This document shows positions 17,971 to 27,424 of a stretch of DNA of 64,000 nt, one piece after another. Made by a program: the position numbers and the translations under genes. This DNA is from Sphingomicrobium sp. XHP0239. Its GTDB lineage: Bacteria; Pseudomonadota; Alphaproteobacteria; Sphingomonadales; Sphingomonadaceae. The notes below the pieces were generated by a model that saw nothing but the letters and a program-made list of their open reading frames with translations, had not been told where the DNA came from and made no database searches. Position 1 is the first letter of the stretch. Each line of letters begins with the position of its first letter. The DNA is taken from contig NZ_CP154608.1 of assembly GCF_039555325.1 (NCBI RefSeq), positions 1,054,001 to 1,118,000 of the forward strand. Reading direction: 5' to 3'.

Positions 17971-19914
17971 ATGGCCAAGCAGCCGAAAAAACCGAATCGG
18001 GTGACCGAGAACCAGCGCAAGAACGCCTTTTCGCGGCGGGCGATGGTGGTCGGCGGCGCACAGGCGATCCTCGGCACCGCGCTGGTCGCGCGGCTCGGTT
18101 ATCTGTCGATCAGCCAGAACCAGTATTACCAGACGATGGCAGAGGACAATCGCGTCCAGATGATCATCGTTCCGCCGCGGCGCGGGTGGATGGTCGATCG
18201 CAACGGCAAGCCCGTCGCGATCAACCGCTCGGACTTTCGCGTCGACCTCGTTGCCGACCAGGTCCCCGAGGGGAAGCTGGACGTGACATTGAACCGGGCG
18301 GCGAGCCTGCTCGACCTCAATCCCGAACAGATCGACCGGATCGAGACCGAATTGGGCGGCAAATCGGGTTATCAGCCCGTTCAGCTGGCCGAGAACGTCG
18401 ATTACGACCGCTATGCCGCGGTTTCGGTGCGCTTGCCCGACCTCGAAGGCGTCCTGCCGCAGCGGGGCTTCTCGCGCTATTATCCGGCTGGGGCCGCGGT
18501 CGGGCATCTCGTCGGCTACGTCGGGACGGCGAGCCGCGAGGAATATGTCGCGGAAGAAAAGAATCCATTGCTGCTGACCCCCGGCTTCAAGATCGGGAAA
18601 GAAGGCCTCGAGCAGGTGCTCGAGAAAGGCCTTCGCGGACAACCCGGCGGGCAACGCGTCGAATTGACGGCGCGTGGCAAGCTGGTGCGCGAGCTCGAGC
18701 CCAAGCCCGACCGGTCCGGCGAGACCATGCAACTGTCGATCGACGTCGATCTGCAGGAATATGCGGCGCGTCGCCTCGGGAACGAAAGTGGCGCGGTGGT
18801 CGTGATCGACTGCCTGACGGGCGACATCCTTTGCCTCGCCTCGATGCCCGCCTACGACCCCAACAGCTTTTCCGACGGGATCGGACAGGTCGAATGGCAG
18901 ATGCTGTCGGAGAACGAACGGCGCCCGCTGGTCAACAAGACGGTAAGTTCGCTCTATCCGCCGGGCTCCACGCTGAAGCCGATGGCGACGCTGGCGATTC
19001 AGCGCGCCGGGATCGACCCCGAGGAACGGGTGAATTGCCCCGGCGGCTACCAGCTCGGCAATCGTTTCTTCCGCTGCCTCAAGCGTCATGGTTCGATGAA
19101 CATGTACGACGCGGTGATGAAGAGCTGTAACACCTATTTCTACGCGATGAGCCACCGGCTCGGCTACGACGCGTTCGCCGAGGTCGCCAAGGAACTGACG
19201 CTCGGGATGCAGTACGACCTGCCGCTGGTCAGTCAGAGCTATGGCACGGTGCCGACCAGCGAGTGGAAACGCGAGAAATACGATCAGAAGTGGACCGGCG
19301 CGGATTCGCTCAACAGCGCGATCGGTCAGGGATATGTGATCCTCAACCCGCTGCAGCTGGCGGTGCATACCGCGCGGATCGCGAGCGGTCGTGCGATCCT
19401 CCCCAATCTGATCGGCGTGTCGAAGAAGCCGGCACCGATGATGGAAGGGTTCGATCCCGAACATCTGGCGGTCACGCGCGAAGCGATGTGGCGAGTGGTC
19501 AATTCCGCCGGGACAGCGGGCGTGTCTGCCGTTCCGGTCGAGGGCGTCGAGGTGGCGGGGAAAACCGGTACCAGCCAGGTCGTCCGGCTTGCGCTCGGCG
19601 ACGGGAAGAATGTGCCGTGGAAGTACAAGGATCACGGCCATTACGTCTGCTACGCACCGTTCGACGAGCCGCGCTACGCCGCGTGCATCACGATCGAACA
19701 TGGCGGGACCTCGGGCGCGGCCACGCCGGTGGCGCGCGACGTGCTGACCTTCCTGTTCGACAAGGAACAGGCGATGCAGCGGCTCGCCGAATATGAAGAG
19801 CAATGGGGCGGCTCGCTCGCCGAGCGCCAGGCGGCGTTCCAGCAGCGCGTGCTCGATATTGCCGAAGCCCGGGCAGCGGGCCGCGATCCGCTGGCCGGGA
19901 ACGACGTCACCTGA
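17971..19914 (+). CDS. mrdA: Penicillin-binding protein 2 (elongation transpeptidase)
   Basis: A 647-residue class B PBP that cross-links peptidoglycan during elongation. One N-terminal membrane helix (about residues 28-48, AQAILGTALVARLGYLSI) anchors a pedestal domain and the transpeptidase domain. The active-site motifs are STLK (about residue 332, in YPPGSTLKPMATLA), SCN (about 383, in MKSCNTYFYAMS) and KTG (about 530, in VAGKTGTSQVV). The stop overlaps the rodA ATG (ATGA arrangement), consistent with stoichiometric synthesis of the RodA-PBP2 pair. Confidence 0.97.
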   Translation: MAKQPKKPNRVTENQRKNAFSRRAMVVGGAQAILGTALVARLGYLSISQNQYYQTMAEDNRVQMIIVPPRRGWMVDRNGKPVAINRSDFRVDLVADQVPEGKLDVTLNRAASLLDLNPEQIDRIETELGGKSGYQPVQLAENVDYDRYAAVSVRLPDLEGVLPQRGFSRYYPAGAAVGHLVGYVGTASREEYVAEEKNPLLLTPGFKIGKEGLEQVLEKGLRGQPGGQRVELTARGKLVRELEPKPDRSGETMQLSIDVDLQEYAARRLGNESGAVVVIDCLTGDILCLASMPAYDPNSFSDGIGQVEWQMLSENERRPLVNKTVSSLYPPGSTLKPMATLAIQRAGIDPEERVNCPGGYQLGNRFFRCLKRHGSMNMYDAVMKSCNTYFYAMSHRLGYDAFAEVAKELTLGMQYDLPLVSQSYGTVPTSEWKREKYDQKWTGADSLNSAIGQGYVILNPLQLAVHTARIASGRAILPNLIGVSKKPAPMMEGFDPEHLAVTREAMWRVVNSAGTAGVSAVPVEGVEVAGKTGTSQVVRLALGDGKNVPWKYKDHGHYVCYAPFDEPRYAACITIEHGGTSGAATPVARDVLTFLFDKEQAMQRLAEYEEQWGGSLAERQAAFQQRVLDIAEARAAGRDPLAGNDVT

Positions 19915-21044
19915 TGTTCAACGGGATCATCCCGGCGCCGCTGGCGCGACTGCCGTGGGGGGCGATCGTCGTCGTGCTGCTGATCGGCACGTTCGGGATC
20001 GCGCATCTCTATTCTTCCGCCGGTGGCTCTCTGCAACCATGGGCGCTGCGACAGGGTGCGATCTTCACCTTCATGTTCTTCGTGGCGCTGGGCGTGAGCT
20101 ACGTGCCGGAAAGCTGGGTCAAGACCCTGACCCCCCTCGCCTATGTCGTCATTCTGGCGATGCTCGTGGCCGTCGAGTTCGTCGGCTTCGTCGGCATGGG
20201 GGCACAGCGGTGGATTGACCTTGGGTTCATGAAGCTGCAGCCGTCCGAATTCATGAAGCCCGTGCTGGTACTCATCCTGGCACGTTTCTACGATCTTCTG
20301 CCGACGGGCGATCTCAACAAGTGGCGGGCGATCTGGCCGGCGGCCATCCTGACGGGGCTCCCGGCAGGGCTGACCCTGGTCCAGCCCGATCTCGGCACGG
20401 CTCTGGTGCTGATCCTCGGCGGGATCGTGGTCATGTTTCTCGCGGGGCTGCCGTGGTGGTATTTCGCGGGCGGCCTGGCCGCGGTGGCGGCGCTCATCCC
20501 GATCGCGATCCAGTTCCTCGAACCCTATCAGCAGCGGCGCATCCTCATCTTCCTCGAGCCTGAGGCCGATCCGCTGGGCGCCGGTTACAACCTCACCCAG
20601 TCGAAGATCGCGATCGGATCGGGCGGCATGTGGGGCAAGGGATATATGCAAGGCTCGCAGAGCCATCTCGAATATCTTCCCGAGGGACACACCGATTTCG
20701 CGTTCAGCGCGATCGTCGAGGAGTGGGGTCTCGTCGGCGGAACGGTGCTGATCTGCGCCTTCGCGGGCCTGATCGCTTGGGGCATGAGCGTATCGCGGCG
20801 GGCCAAGACCCGGTTCGCGCAGCTTGCTGCGGCGGGGCTCACGATGACGATCTTCTTCTACGTCGCGATCAACCTGATGATGGTGATGGGTCTTGCCCCC
20901 GTTGTCGGTATTCCTCTGCCGCTGGTGTCGAACGGCGGTTCGGTGGTGATGACGACCATGCTGATGGTCGGGCTTCTGATCGCGTTCGACCGGCAGTCCA
21001 AGCGGGCCGACCGCCGCCGGCGCGACGGATTGACGGGAGGATAG
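19914..21044 (+). CDS. rodA: SEDS glycosyltransferase RodA
   Basis: A 376-residue SEDS-family peptidoglycan polymerase partnered with PBP2. About ten membrane segments are visible. Family signatures include GAQRWIDLGFMKLQPSEFMK, VQPDLGTALVLILGG, the loop EGHTDFAFSAIVEEWGLVGG (with the catalytic Asp), and GIPLPLVSNGGSVVMTTMLM. The ATG overlaps the mrdA stop. It is the last gene of the operon; tRNA-Lys follows about 80 bp downstream. Confidence 0.97.
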   Translation: MFNGIIPAPLARLPWGAIVVVLLIGTFGIAHLYSSAGGSLQPWALRQGAIFTFMFFVALGVSYVPESWVKTLTPLAYVVILAMLVAVEFVGFVGMGAQRWIDLGFMKLQPSEFMKPVLVLILARFYDLLPTGDLNKWRAIWPAAILTGLPAGLTLVQPDLGTALVLILGGIVVMFLAGLPWWYFAGGLAAVAALIPIAIQFLEPYQQRRILIFLEPEADPLGAGYNLTQSKIAIGSGGMWGKGYMQGSQSHLEYLPEGHTDFAFSAIVEEWGLVGGTVLICAFAGLIAWGMSVSRRAKTRFAQLAAAGLTMTIFFYVAINLMMVMGLAPVVGIPLPLVSNGGSVVMTTMLMVGLLIAFDRQSKRADRRRRDGLTGG

Positions 21045-21126
21045 GCGACTTAATTGTTGCAATGCGATATCGAGCCCGTTATTGGCCGCGGCTCGCGCGG
21101 GCAACGACCCGCATTCGCGACAGTGT

Positions 21127-21207
<81 letters not shown>

Positions 21208-22175
21208 TCCCGCCGTTTTTGGCATGATCCGCCATCGGCCTTCGGTAGCGCGAAAATGGGAAAATAGTCGCGCAGCAAGCACGGTTTAAGGAAGCGACGT
21301 CGAAAGGCGGCTACGTGCCCCGTTCCACTTCCATCAGGCATGATAGCCCGGTTCCAAAAAAGTCTCGGCAGTAATGAATCAATAGCCTTTGCCACTAGCG
21401 TGTCTGGTATCTCCGGGGGGCTTCGATATGAAAGCAATTTGCTCGACCTAAACATTCGTTGCCGCTTGGTTTTTGCCCGCACCGGCGGATGCAAAATTTT
21501 ACGAGGCATCGGTTGCGCGGAAAAAAGCCTATTTTGTGCAATGTCGACGATCAGGATATCCGGATCAAGATCCGCTAATGCTACGAATGTGTCTACTATG
21601 AGGACGCATTGAACACGGGCGGAAAACTCGTCTTCCTAGATGTGGGTGGAAGGTGCGATGTAGAAGCGATCTATCTGAAAGCGTCCGTATCCTGTTACCA
21701 CTAGGGGTCCAAGTGACCCGCGAAAGAAGCGATAGCAACGAGACGAGCGATGAGTTCGTTTTAGCATAACCTATCGCTTAGAGATGGCATAAAGCGAAAA
21801 CGCGATTTTTAGGACGAATGGCTACGGGGGGAAGGGACCTTATTTTCCCTTACTCCGCAGAGCTCGCTATGCAGAGAATAAGACTTTAGACTTATTCCTT
21901 CACGACGAACCCCTCGGGGATCGAAGGTGGATCGTCTCCACGCGTGGCTCGGCTGTACGACTCACCACCGAACCTCCGCGCGTACGTCCTTGCGGACTGC
22001 GTTCATCGCTTTCTCGATTGCTTTATTTCGAGCGCTTTGCGGTAAAACTTGCAGCCCGGTGCGGCTATGGCTTCGAGGATAAATTGCTCGACATCCACCA
22101 AACTTGCAGGCCGGTGCCGTGATGGACGGCCATAAACAGGCTGAACATCTAGTCATCCGTAGGTAGAGGGCTCGC
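21208..22175. other. Gene-poor left part of island
   Basis: About 970 bp with mixed composition and no reading frame that I can support. Short frames exist on both strands but have no ribosome-binding site or recognisable protein pattern and are broken by stops. It may be decayed element sequence, for instance where the integrase once was. Confidence 0.6.
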
Positions 22176-23048
22176 TCAAGGCAGGCGCTTGCGACGGTAG
22201 CGCCTTGCTTGAGATTCCTGCGATCCGCCTTCGGCGACCGACACCGCCGCCCCGACTTCGACCAGCCTCGAATCATAATCGCCGTCCATTTCAGCGATCG
22301 CGCGATTGCTCGACGCGTTTGCAACACGGAAGGCCATCGTTGCCAGGTCGCCGGCCGAGGCAATACGCAGTTGGTCGCCCGTTTCGAGCAAGGGTGAGCC
22401 GTAATTCAACGCGACAAGATCATCGTCAACGCTTACGACCTCCAGCGGCTCGACCAGGAAGCTGACGTCACGAGCAATGCGACGCGCGATTTCGCGATGC
22501 ATTCGGTTATAGGCCGTTTCCGGCGCCACTGCACCGGTCGAGCGCACCGAACCTGCTCGTATGTCATGTCCGGTCTCTATCGGTACGTTCATCGACCGCC
22601 CGCCAATGCTCGCTCCACTACGATCGCGGACGATAAAGCTGAGGGTCACTTCGCTCGAAGAACTTGAGATCGCATAGCCATTCTGTCCGGGATCAGGCGC
22701 CATGGCCACTCCCCCATCGACGAGAGCGGTCAGCGCAATATCGATTGTCCATCCATGCCCACCGACGCCCACCACGGGGCTAGACGCCAACATCGCTTCG
22801 ACCTGTTGCCGGAGTGTTGGGAATTCGGAGACGCAATCCTTGACGATCCAACTTCTAAAGGATCGCACAGCAGCAATCATACTCGGCGATGCGAGAAGCG
22901 CACTATCGTCCGAATATTCTCGGAAATACTGACAGAATTGCGCCGCCTCGATCTCCCCAATCGAAACTCGTTGCTGGGCATGTGCGGCCGGTATCGCGGC
23001 GCAATGCATCAGCATTGCGCCGACGAACAAAAGCGTCTTCGCCAACAT
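22176..23048 (-). CDS. Secreted protein sharing the C-terminal module of the CsgG-domain neighbour
   Basis: A 290-residue exported protein: the signal peptide MLAKTLLFVGAMLMHC... ends near AAHAQ. The middle region contains WTIDIALTALVDGG and TLSFIVRDRSGASIGGR. The C-terminal part EPLEVVSVDDDLVALNYGSP followed by a GDQLRI segment parallels the neighbour's YPIQVAAVQSGGIVVLNYGE followed by GDTLSLY, so both carry the same small beta-domain. It starts eight bases after the CsgG-domain gene and is probably translated from the same message. Function unknown; a periplasmic or outer-membrane assembly partner is the most economical idea. Confidence 0.75.
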   Translation of the reverse strand: MLAKTLLFVGAMLMHCAAIPAAHAQQRVSIGEIEAAQFCQYFREYSDDSALLASPSMIAAVRSFRSWIVKDCVSEFPTLRQQVEAMLASSPVVGVGGHGWTIDIALTALVDGGVAMAPDPGQNGYAISSSSSEVTLSFIVRDRSGASIGGRSMNVPIETGHDIRAGSVRSTGAVAPETAYNRMHREIARRIARDVSFLVEPLEVVSVDDDLVALNYGSPLLETGDQLRIASAGDLATMAFRVANASSNRAIAEMDGDYDSRLVEVGAAVSVAEGGSQESQARRYRRKRLP

Positions 23049-23056
23049 CGAAGAAC

Positions 23057-23926
23057 CTATTTCGACGCAAGGGAGGGACGAGCGATCGAACCCACACGCG
23101 GAGATTGTGCGAACGCACTGATCATGCGTGCTTTCGAAATTCTGGCCTGAACGTCGGTGACTTCGACCGTACCCAGAAACGTCTCGTTCGAAGCTAGAAC
23201 TTCGCCAGTTGCCGGATCTAGAATTGCCTCGCCCTGCTCATATAAGCTGAGCGTATCGCCAACACGCATGGCGCCTTCACCGTAATTCAGGACGACAATT
23301 CCGCCCGACTGAACGGCAGCGACTTGGATCGGATAAATCGTCGTGACGAGTCCCGTCGCAATGTTGTCCGCGGCCGAGCGCATCAGAGCAGAAACGTCAT
23401 ATTGTGAGTCGCCGTCGCACACAGTGTTGCCTTCTTGCGTTTCGGCAATGCGGGTGACGTAGCGCACCTCACCGGTGTTCGCGTCGGTAATTTTGATATC
23501 GGCCTCGAGTCGAACCGTACCCTTCTTGCAGCTCGAATTCCGCGAGCCGAGGAGACCGCCGACGATCGACGCGCCGACATCCGTTTTTGACGTGGATGAT
23601 ACCGACGTGATCGTACCGTAGATGAGGTAATCGATACCCTCGAAGCCCCCCATGCGGTCGGGCGAATTGCTGGTGACGACACCGCCTTGCGCTCGCGCTT
23701 GTTCTTCCATCAAACGGCTCAGCCGGGCACGCTCCATGACACGAAACTTGTTGGTCGATGCGATCGAAGTCTCGATCATGGTCGAGAAGGTATTGGACTG
23801 CCCAGTGCCGGCCAAATCTTCCATCTTAAAAACCCCGACGATCGGACGTTCCGATTGAGCGACGGCGGGCTCGGGCGCCGCAGCAATCATGCCAAAAAAC
23901 GCCGAGAAGAGAATGGTGATACGCAT
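23057..23926 (-). CDS. CsgG-domain protein (curli/holdfast-type assembly family) without lipobox
   Basis: A 289-residue exported protein with a signal peptide ending near AVAQS. The mature part reads IVGVFKMEDLAGTGQSNTFS, then MIETSIASTNKFRVMERARL, then IDYLIYGTITSVSS, matching the CsgG/HfaB family whose members form outer-membrane secretion pores or assembly factors. A C-terminal beta-module (YPIQVAAVQSGGIVVLNYGE with GDTLSLYEQG) follows. Unlike CsgG and HfaB there is no lipobox cysteine, so it should be soluble in the periplasm. I chose the ATG at 23924-23926, which begins the signal peptide; an upstream ATG would add 63 unlikely residues. It sits 92 bp downstream of the RTX gene. Confidence 0.8.
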   Translation of the reverse strand: MRITILFSAFFGMIAAAPEPAVAQSERPIVGVFKMEDLAGTGQSNTFSTMIETSIASTNKFRVMERARLSRLMEEQARAQGGVVTSNSPDRMGGFEGIDYLIYGTITSVSSTSKTDVGASIVGGLLGSRNSSCKKGTVRLEADIKITDANTGEVRYVTRIAETQEGNTVCDGDSQYDVSALMRSAADNIATGLVTTIYPIQVAAVQSGGIVVLNYGEGAMRVGDTLSLYEQGEAILDPATGEVLASNETFLGTVEVTDVQARISKARMISAFAQSPRVGSIARPSLASK

Positions 23927-24018
23927 TGAAGTGCCCCCAATTCTATTTTGCAGATGTCTGATTTCATCCATGGCATAAGTGGTGCGGCCGACCTCCAGGG
24001 GGACGCCGGCCGCTGCCT

Positions 24019-26151
24019 TTAGGCCAAGGGGTAATCGCTCATTTGGTGAACGAAGATATTGTCCTGCGGAGCTATCATCAGATTCTCCTGGGGTGCCACT
24101 GCGGTGGGCGTCCATAGGCTGAAGTTCTCGATTTCGACCGAGCTAACCCCTTCCAGGTAGACCTTGAAGTCGACCCCGTCGGTGATCACACCATCGTCGT
24201 TCAGGTCGACATAGACGTAGCCGCCGTTCGCATCCGAAACGAAGAAAATGTTGCGCTGCCCTTGGCCGACACCATCGGCAAGCGCCGCCTCTGCATCCGC
24301 CATAGAAGTGAAGCTGCCATAGAATGTAAAATTATCGGTGACGCCATCACCATCCATGTCGAACGCGAATCCAATCTCGTCTTCGCTCGAAAAATCGGTG
24401 ACCGTATCAACGAACGGGATGTCAGCATTCGAATAAAAAACAGTGTCGGCGCCCGATCCGGTAATAATTGTGTCGTTGCCCTTACCGCCCTCGAGCCAGT
24501 CGTTGCCCGAGCCGCCATTCAGAATGTCAGTTCCATCCTGCCCGTCGAGACGATCATTTCCTCCACCACCTGAAAGGTCGTCGTTTCCAGATCCTCCAAA
24601 GATTTGATCAAGCCCGCTGCCGCCGACTATTAGATCGTCGCCCGCCCCGCCGTCGGCGTAGTTATTACCACCAATGAGGGTGATCGTATCATCACCCTCC
24701 TCACCTAGAACACGATCGCCATTTCCGCCGCTCGACCCTGCAACTATGATATCGTCGCCCCGGCCAGCATAAACGGAGTCTCCCTGAACCCCGTCAACAA
24801 CAATGTAATCAGCTAGAAAAGATCCAAAAACTCTGACTTCGTACGAACGATCACCGGCCGTCTCGCCAGCGAGTAACTGAAGACCAAATCCATCTGCATC
24901 GGCCTCAACAATCTGATAAACCTGAAAAAACATTTCAGAAAAGTCACTGGGGGCGTTTAAGTCGTTTAGAGTGTATTGCATCGCCTGCCCGGCATCTGCA
25001 CTAACACTAATCCGTTCAAATCCAGAGAAGAGACCTCCGTCGTCGAAACTACGCCCATAATTGATCACGAGGCGGTCTTCGCCGAATTCTGAACCGATAA
25101 TTTCGTCATTGCCTGATAAAGATCCGATCGCAGCCTGAGTCACACCATTGATTTTCAGATTTCCAGTATGAAATGCAGCGTATACATTGAAGGACTGTTT
25201 TCCTTCAATAAGGTAGTTGGCGATTTCGAAATCGCCGCTTCCCGAAACGCGAATTACATTCGACTGTACACTGAGAAATTGAATTGTGGAGTCGCGATCT
25301 ATTACAAATTCCGGCGTTCTTTCGGAATTCGTATCTTGTATCTTTAAAATATCTAGGTTCGCATTATCCATACGAAGTGAACGCTCGAAAGTGTCATTGA
25401 CAAAACTAATATCCACCGACCCAGAAACATCTTCTAGATTAACAAACTGATCGTATGAGAGAGAGACACCGTCAAGATCGAAGTCTCCAGATCCCTTGAT
25501 TGTAATAGACTGTACCGACGAGAAACCTGTCATATTTAAAGATATCGAACTATCAGAGATAAGGACGACGCTTTCAAATCCATTTGCGGTTATATTATTG
25601 AACGCATTGTCTGTAGCACTACGGATTTCCAACGTATCGCTTCCGCCAAATTCGTCGATCAAGACGTCTCCGGCATTCAGCGTTCGCTCTGTAGCCCGAA
25701 TGAAATCATCCGCCTCCGTGCCGTAGAGTGTCTCAACGCCCTCCGTAAGAGAAGATCCCTCCGAGGGGAGGTCTCCAAGGATCGTCGGGTTGGAGGTGAT
25801 TACGAATGAGCCCCATTTCAGGACCGGTGTCGCACCCGAAGTATCGAACGCAAGCGTTTGGGTGCCATCCTCGTTCGCAAAGCCGAGTTCCATGCCAATG
25901 GCGCCGGCAGGGATGCGGATCGTGCCCGTCGGCCCTTCGAGTACCAAGACGGTGCCGACGGCTCTCACGAGATAATCGCTAGAGACACCGGCCAAAATAA
26001 TCGTGTCACCGCCACGATTGAAACTGGCGTCGAACGTCACGTCGCCCCGAAGGACCTTGATGACTTCGCCGCCAGATGTGGTCCCTGTAACCTCAACATT
26101 GTCGCCGCCGATCTCCGCGTCTTCGCCACGCTCTGTCAAAATCAGTCTCAT
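24019..26151 (-). CDS. RTX (calcium-binding repeat) protein, probable type I secretion substrate
   Basis: A 710-residue acidic protein with no signal peptide. The N-terminal half is rich in beta-type sequence (DNVEVTGTTSGGEVIKVLRG, LSYDQFVNLEDVSGS). Residues about 455-570 hold tandem glycine-rich nonapeptides such as GGAGDDLIVGGSGLDQIFGG and GGSGNDWLEGGKGND, the calcium-binding parallel beta-roll of RTX proteins. The C-terminal part (VTDFSSEDEIGFAFD onward) fits an uncleaved type I secretion signal. No ABC/membrane-fusion exporter is encoded in the window, so it must use one elsewhere. GAGGGGG precedes the ATG. A surface-layer or adhesin role is possible, an enzyme domain is not apparent. Confidence 0.88.
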   Translation of the reverse strand: MRLILTERGEDAEIGGDNVEVTGTTSGGEVIKVLRGDVTFDASFNRGGDTIILAGVSSDYLVRAVGTVLVLEGPTGTIRIPAGAIGMELGFANEDGTQTLAFDTSGATPVLKWGSFVITSNPTILGDLPSEGSSLTEGVETLYGTEADDFIRATERTLNAGDVLIDEFGGSDTLEIRSATDNAFNNITANGFESVVLISDSSISLNMTGFSSVQSITIKGSGDFDLDGVSLSYDQFVNLEDVSGSVDISFVNDTFERSLRMDNANLDILKIQDTNSERTPEFVIDRDSTIQFLSVQSNVIRVSGSGDFEIANYLIEGKQSFNVYAAFHTGNLKINGVTQAAIGSLSGNDEIIGSEFGEDRLVINYGRSFDDGGLFSGFERISVSADAGQAMQYTLNDLNAPSDFSEMFFQVYQIVEADADGFGLQLLAGETAGDRSYEVRVFGSFLADYIVVDGVQGDSVYAGRGDDIIVAGSSGGNGDRVLGEEGDDTITLIGGNNYADGGAGDDLIVGGSGLDQIFGGSGNDDLSGGGGNDRLDGQDGTDILNGGSGNDWLEGGKGNDTIITGSGADTVFYSNADIPFVDTVTDFSSEDEIGFAFDMDGDGVTDNFTFYGSFTSMADAEAALADGVGQGQRNIFFVSDANGGYVYVDLNDDGVITDGVDFKVYLEGVSSVEIENFSLWTPTAVAPQENLMIAPQDNIFVHQMSDYPLA

Positions 26152-26947
26152 GCTATCCCCCTCATGTCTGTTGTCGCCCGCAGGCAGAAACCGAGCATTG
26201 CAGAATCACCGGGTCGACCGCGGCTTTCACCAAACGAGAAAAGCCGTCGGAATGGCGTATGTAATCGAAGTGCAGCACGATTGTTGCTGCGAAAGAAGGA
26301 CGCCCCCACTGTTACTCTACGCAAAAAACATATCCCACAGCGTTCTTATTTACAAATCATGAATTCTAGAGGTATAACAGCAGTTTGACTTGAAGGGACC
26401 TGTCGATGTTCCGCCTGCTACGCCCTTTGCGGGCGACTGCCGCTTTAGCCGAGACAATGTTAATTGGAATGCAAGGTCCCAGCTTCACCGCCCCTTTTAC
26501 AGGCCGCAGAAAAACGTGCGTGAATCTGATCAACGGGTTGCGGACGCTTTGACCAGCGCCGCTGCGTGTCTTCAGGCCAACCCTAGACTGTTCGCACAAT
26601 ATTGGAGGCAAGTTGCAAGCAGACGTGCTCCGGCGACACGCTTTCACCCAAGAACAGGTCTTTTGAGGTATGTGCTATGGCTATCAGTCAATCCGCGTAG
26701 GCCGGAGCGCCTCTCGTTCCAGCTTTATCATCGCGCCGATCCTAAAAGGTTCGAATTGGCGGGCTTCGATACGAACCGCCCTTTCGCCTCGCATGCCATC
26801 ACAACGATCGCGAGTTCCGAGCATTCTTGGGATTATGGAAACATCCCTTTGAAGCATTCCGACGAAAATTCTTCACGGGGGACGCAACAGGGCTCGAAGT
26901 CGTCCCGATTGTCGGAGGTGGCTTGAAATCGTTAGATTTGCCATGGG
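26152..26947. other. Gene-poor right part of island
   Basis: About 800 bp containing the presumed promoter of the RTX operon at its left end and otherwise no supported gene. One plus-strand frame (26390-26926) stays open but has no ribosome-binding site, an odd composition and no recognisable pattern. The segment is probably decayed element sequence. Confidence 0.6.
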
Positions 26948-26997
26948 CTCTTGATCAGCGGGTCCTAGGTTCGAGCCCTAGTGCGTCCACCATTTTT
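26948..26997 (+). repeat. Right attachment repeat (attR-like), tRNA-Lys 3' fragment
   Basis: Second copy of the tRNA-Lys 3' half, from the anticodon loop to CCA plus five T residues, with one mismatch (G for A at 26953) to 21158-21207. It lacks the 5' half, so it is not a functional tRNA. It lies 80 bp before the first polysaccharide gene. Confidence 0.9.
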
Positions 26998-27076
26998 CTT
27001 CCCCTTTTTCGACAATTAGGCGGTTCGCTTTGCGGGCATGGCTTGATAATGCCCATATCGGAGCAAGGGGTGTTCA

Positions 27077-27424
27077 ATGCGGATCATTCTCGATGTCGAC
27101 GGCACGTTGACGCGCAACGGATCGGGCGAAGGCTATGCCGACCGCGCGCCGCGCGATTACGTCGTCGCCAAGGTTCGCGCCGCCCGGGCGGCGGGCCACA
27201 AGATCATCCTCTACAGCGCCCGCAACATGCGGACGCATTCGGGCGATATCGGCACGATCAATCATCGCACCCTGCCCATCCTTCTGGAATGGCTCGCGCG
27301 GCATGACATTCCGTTCGATTTCATCCACATGGGCAAGCCGTGGTGCGGAAACGACGGTTTCTACGTGAGCGCGCACGGCAAGCGACCCAGCGAATGGGCC
27401 GCGGAACCGGACGGATCGCAGTGA
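27077..27424 (+). CDS. HAD-family capsule/polysaccharide phosphatase
   Basis: A 115-residue minimal HAD hydrolase: the nucleophile motif is MRIILDVDGTLTRNG (DxD at residues 6 and 8), followed by the motif II region HKIILYSARNM and a late KPWCGNDGFYVSAHGKRPSE segment. Proteins of this type accompany nucleotidyltransferases in capsule loci. Its TGA overlaps the GTG start of the next gene (GTGA), indicating coupling. Here it opens the polysaccharide locus just outside the island. The phosphorylated substrate is unknown. Confidence 0.87.
   Translation: MRIILDVDGTLTRNGSGEGYADRAPRDYVVAKVRAARAAGHKIILYSARNMRTHSGDIGTINHRTLPILLEWLARHDIPFDFIHMGKPWCGNDGFYVSAHGKRPSEWAAEPDGSQ

Larger units (their letters stand above)
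21208..26997. mobile_element. tRNA-Lys genomic island, integrase lost or never present
   Basis: A 5.8-kb segment between the intact tRNA-Lys and a second copy of its 3' half. It is visibly AT-richer than the flanks and carries three same-strand genes for secreted proteins flanked by two gene-poor zones. No integrase, excisionase or phage gene can be seen, so it is probably an immobile remnant or a non-autonomous element. The boundaries are defined by the direct repeats and are precise if the repeat is the att core. Confidence 0.8.

Noticed and set aside
21340..21612. A 90-codon frame just inside the island
   Set aside because: No ribosome-binding site and no recognisable pattern; probably chance in low-constraint sequence.
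23927..24115. Upstream extension of the CsgG-domain gene
   Set aside because: The extension precedes a clear signal peptide, which would then be internal; the ATG at 23926 is the better start.
24440..24790. Short tandem repeats resembling a CRISPR or satellite
   Set aside because: They are coding glycine-rich RTX nonapeptides, in frame and variable in DNA sequence, with no spacers.
26390..26926. A 178-codon plus-strand frame in the right part of the island
   Set aside because: No ribosome-binding site, no recognisable pattern, unusual composition; treated as decayed sequence.
21208..26997. Prophage
   Set aside because: No structural, replication, lysis or integrase genes are visible.
26948..27025. 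Possible second tRNA-Lys gene
   Set aside because: Only the 3' half is present; the acceptor 5' strand and D-arm are missing, so it is an attachment-site duplicate.
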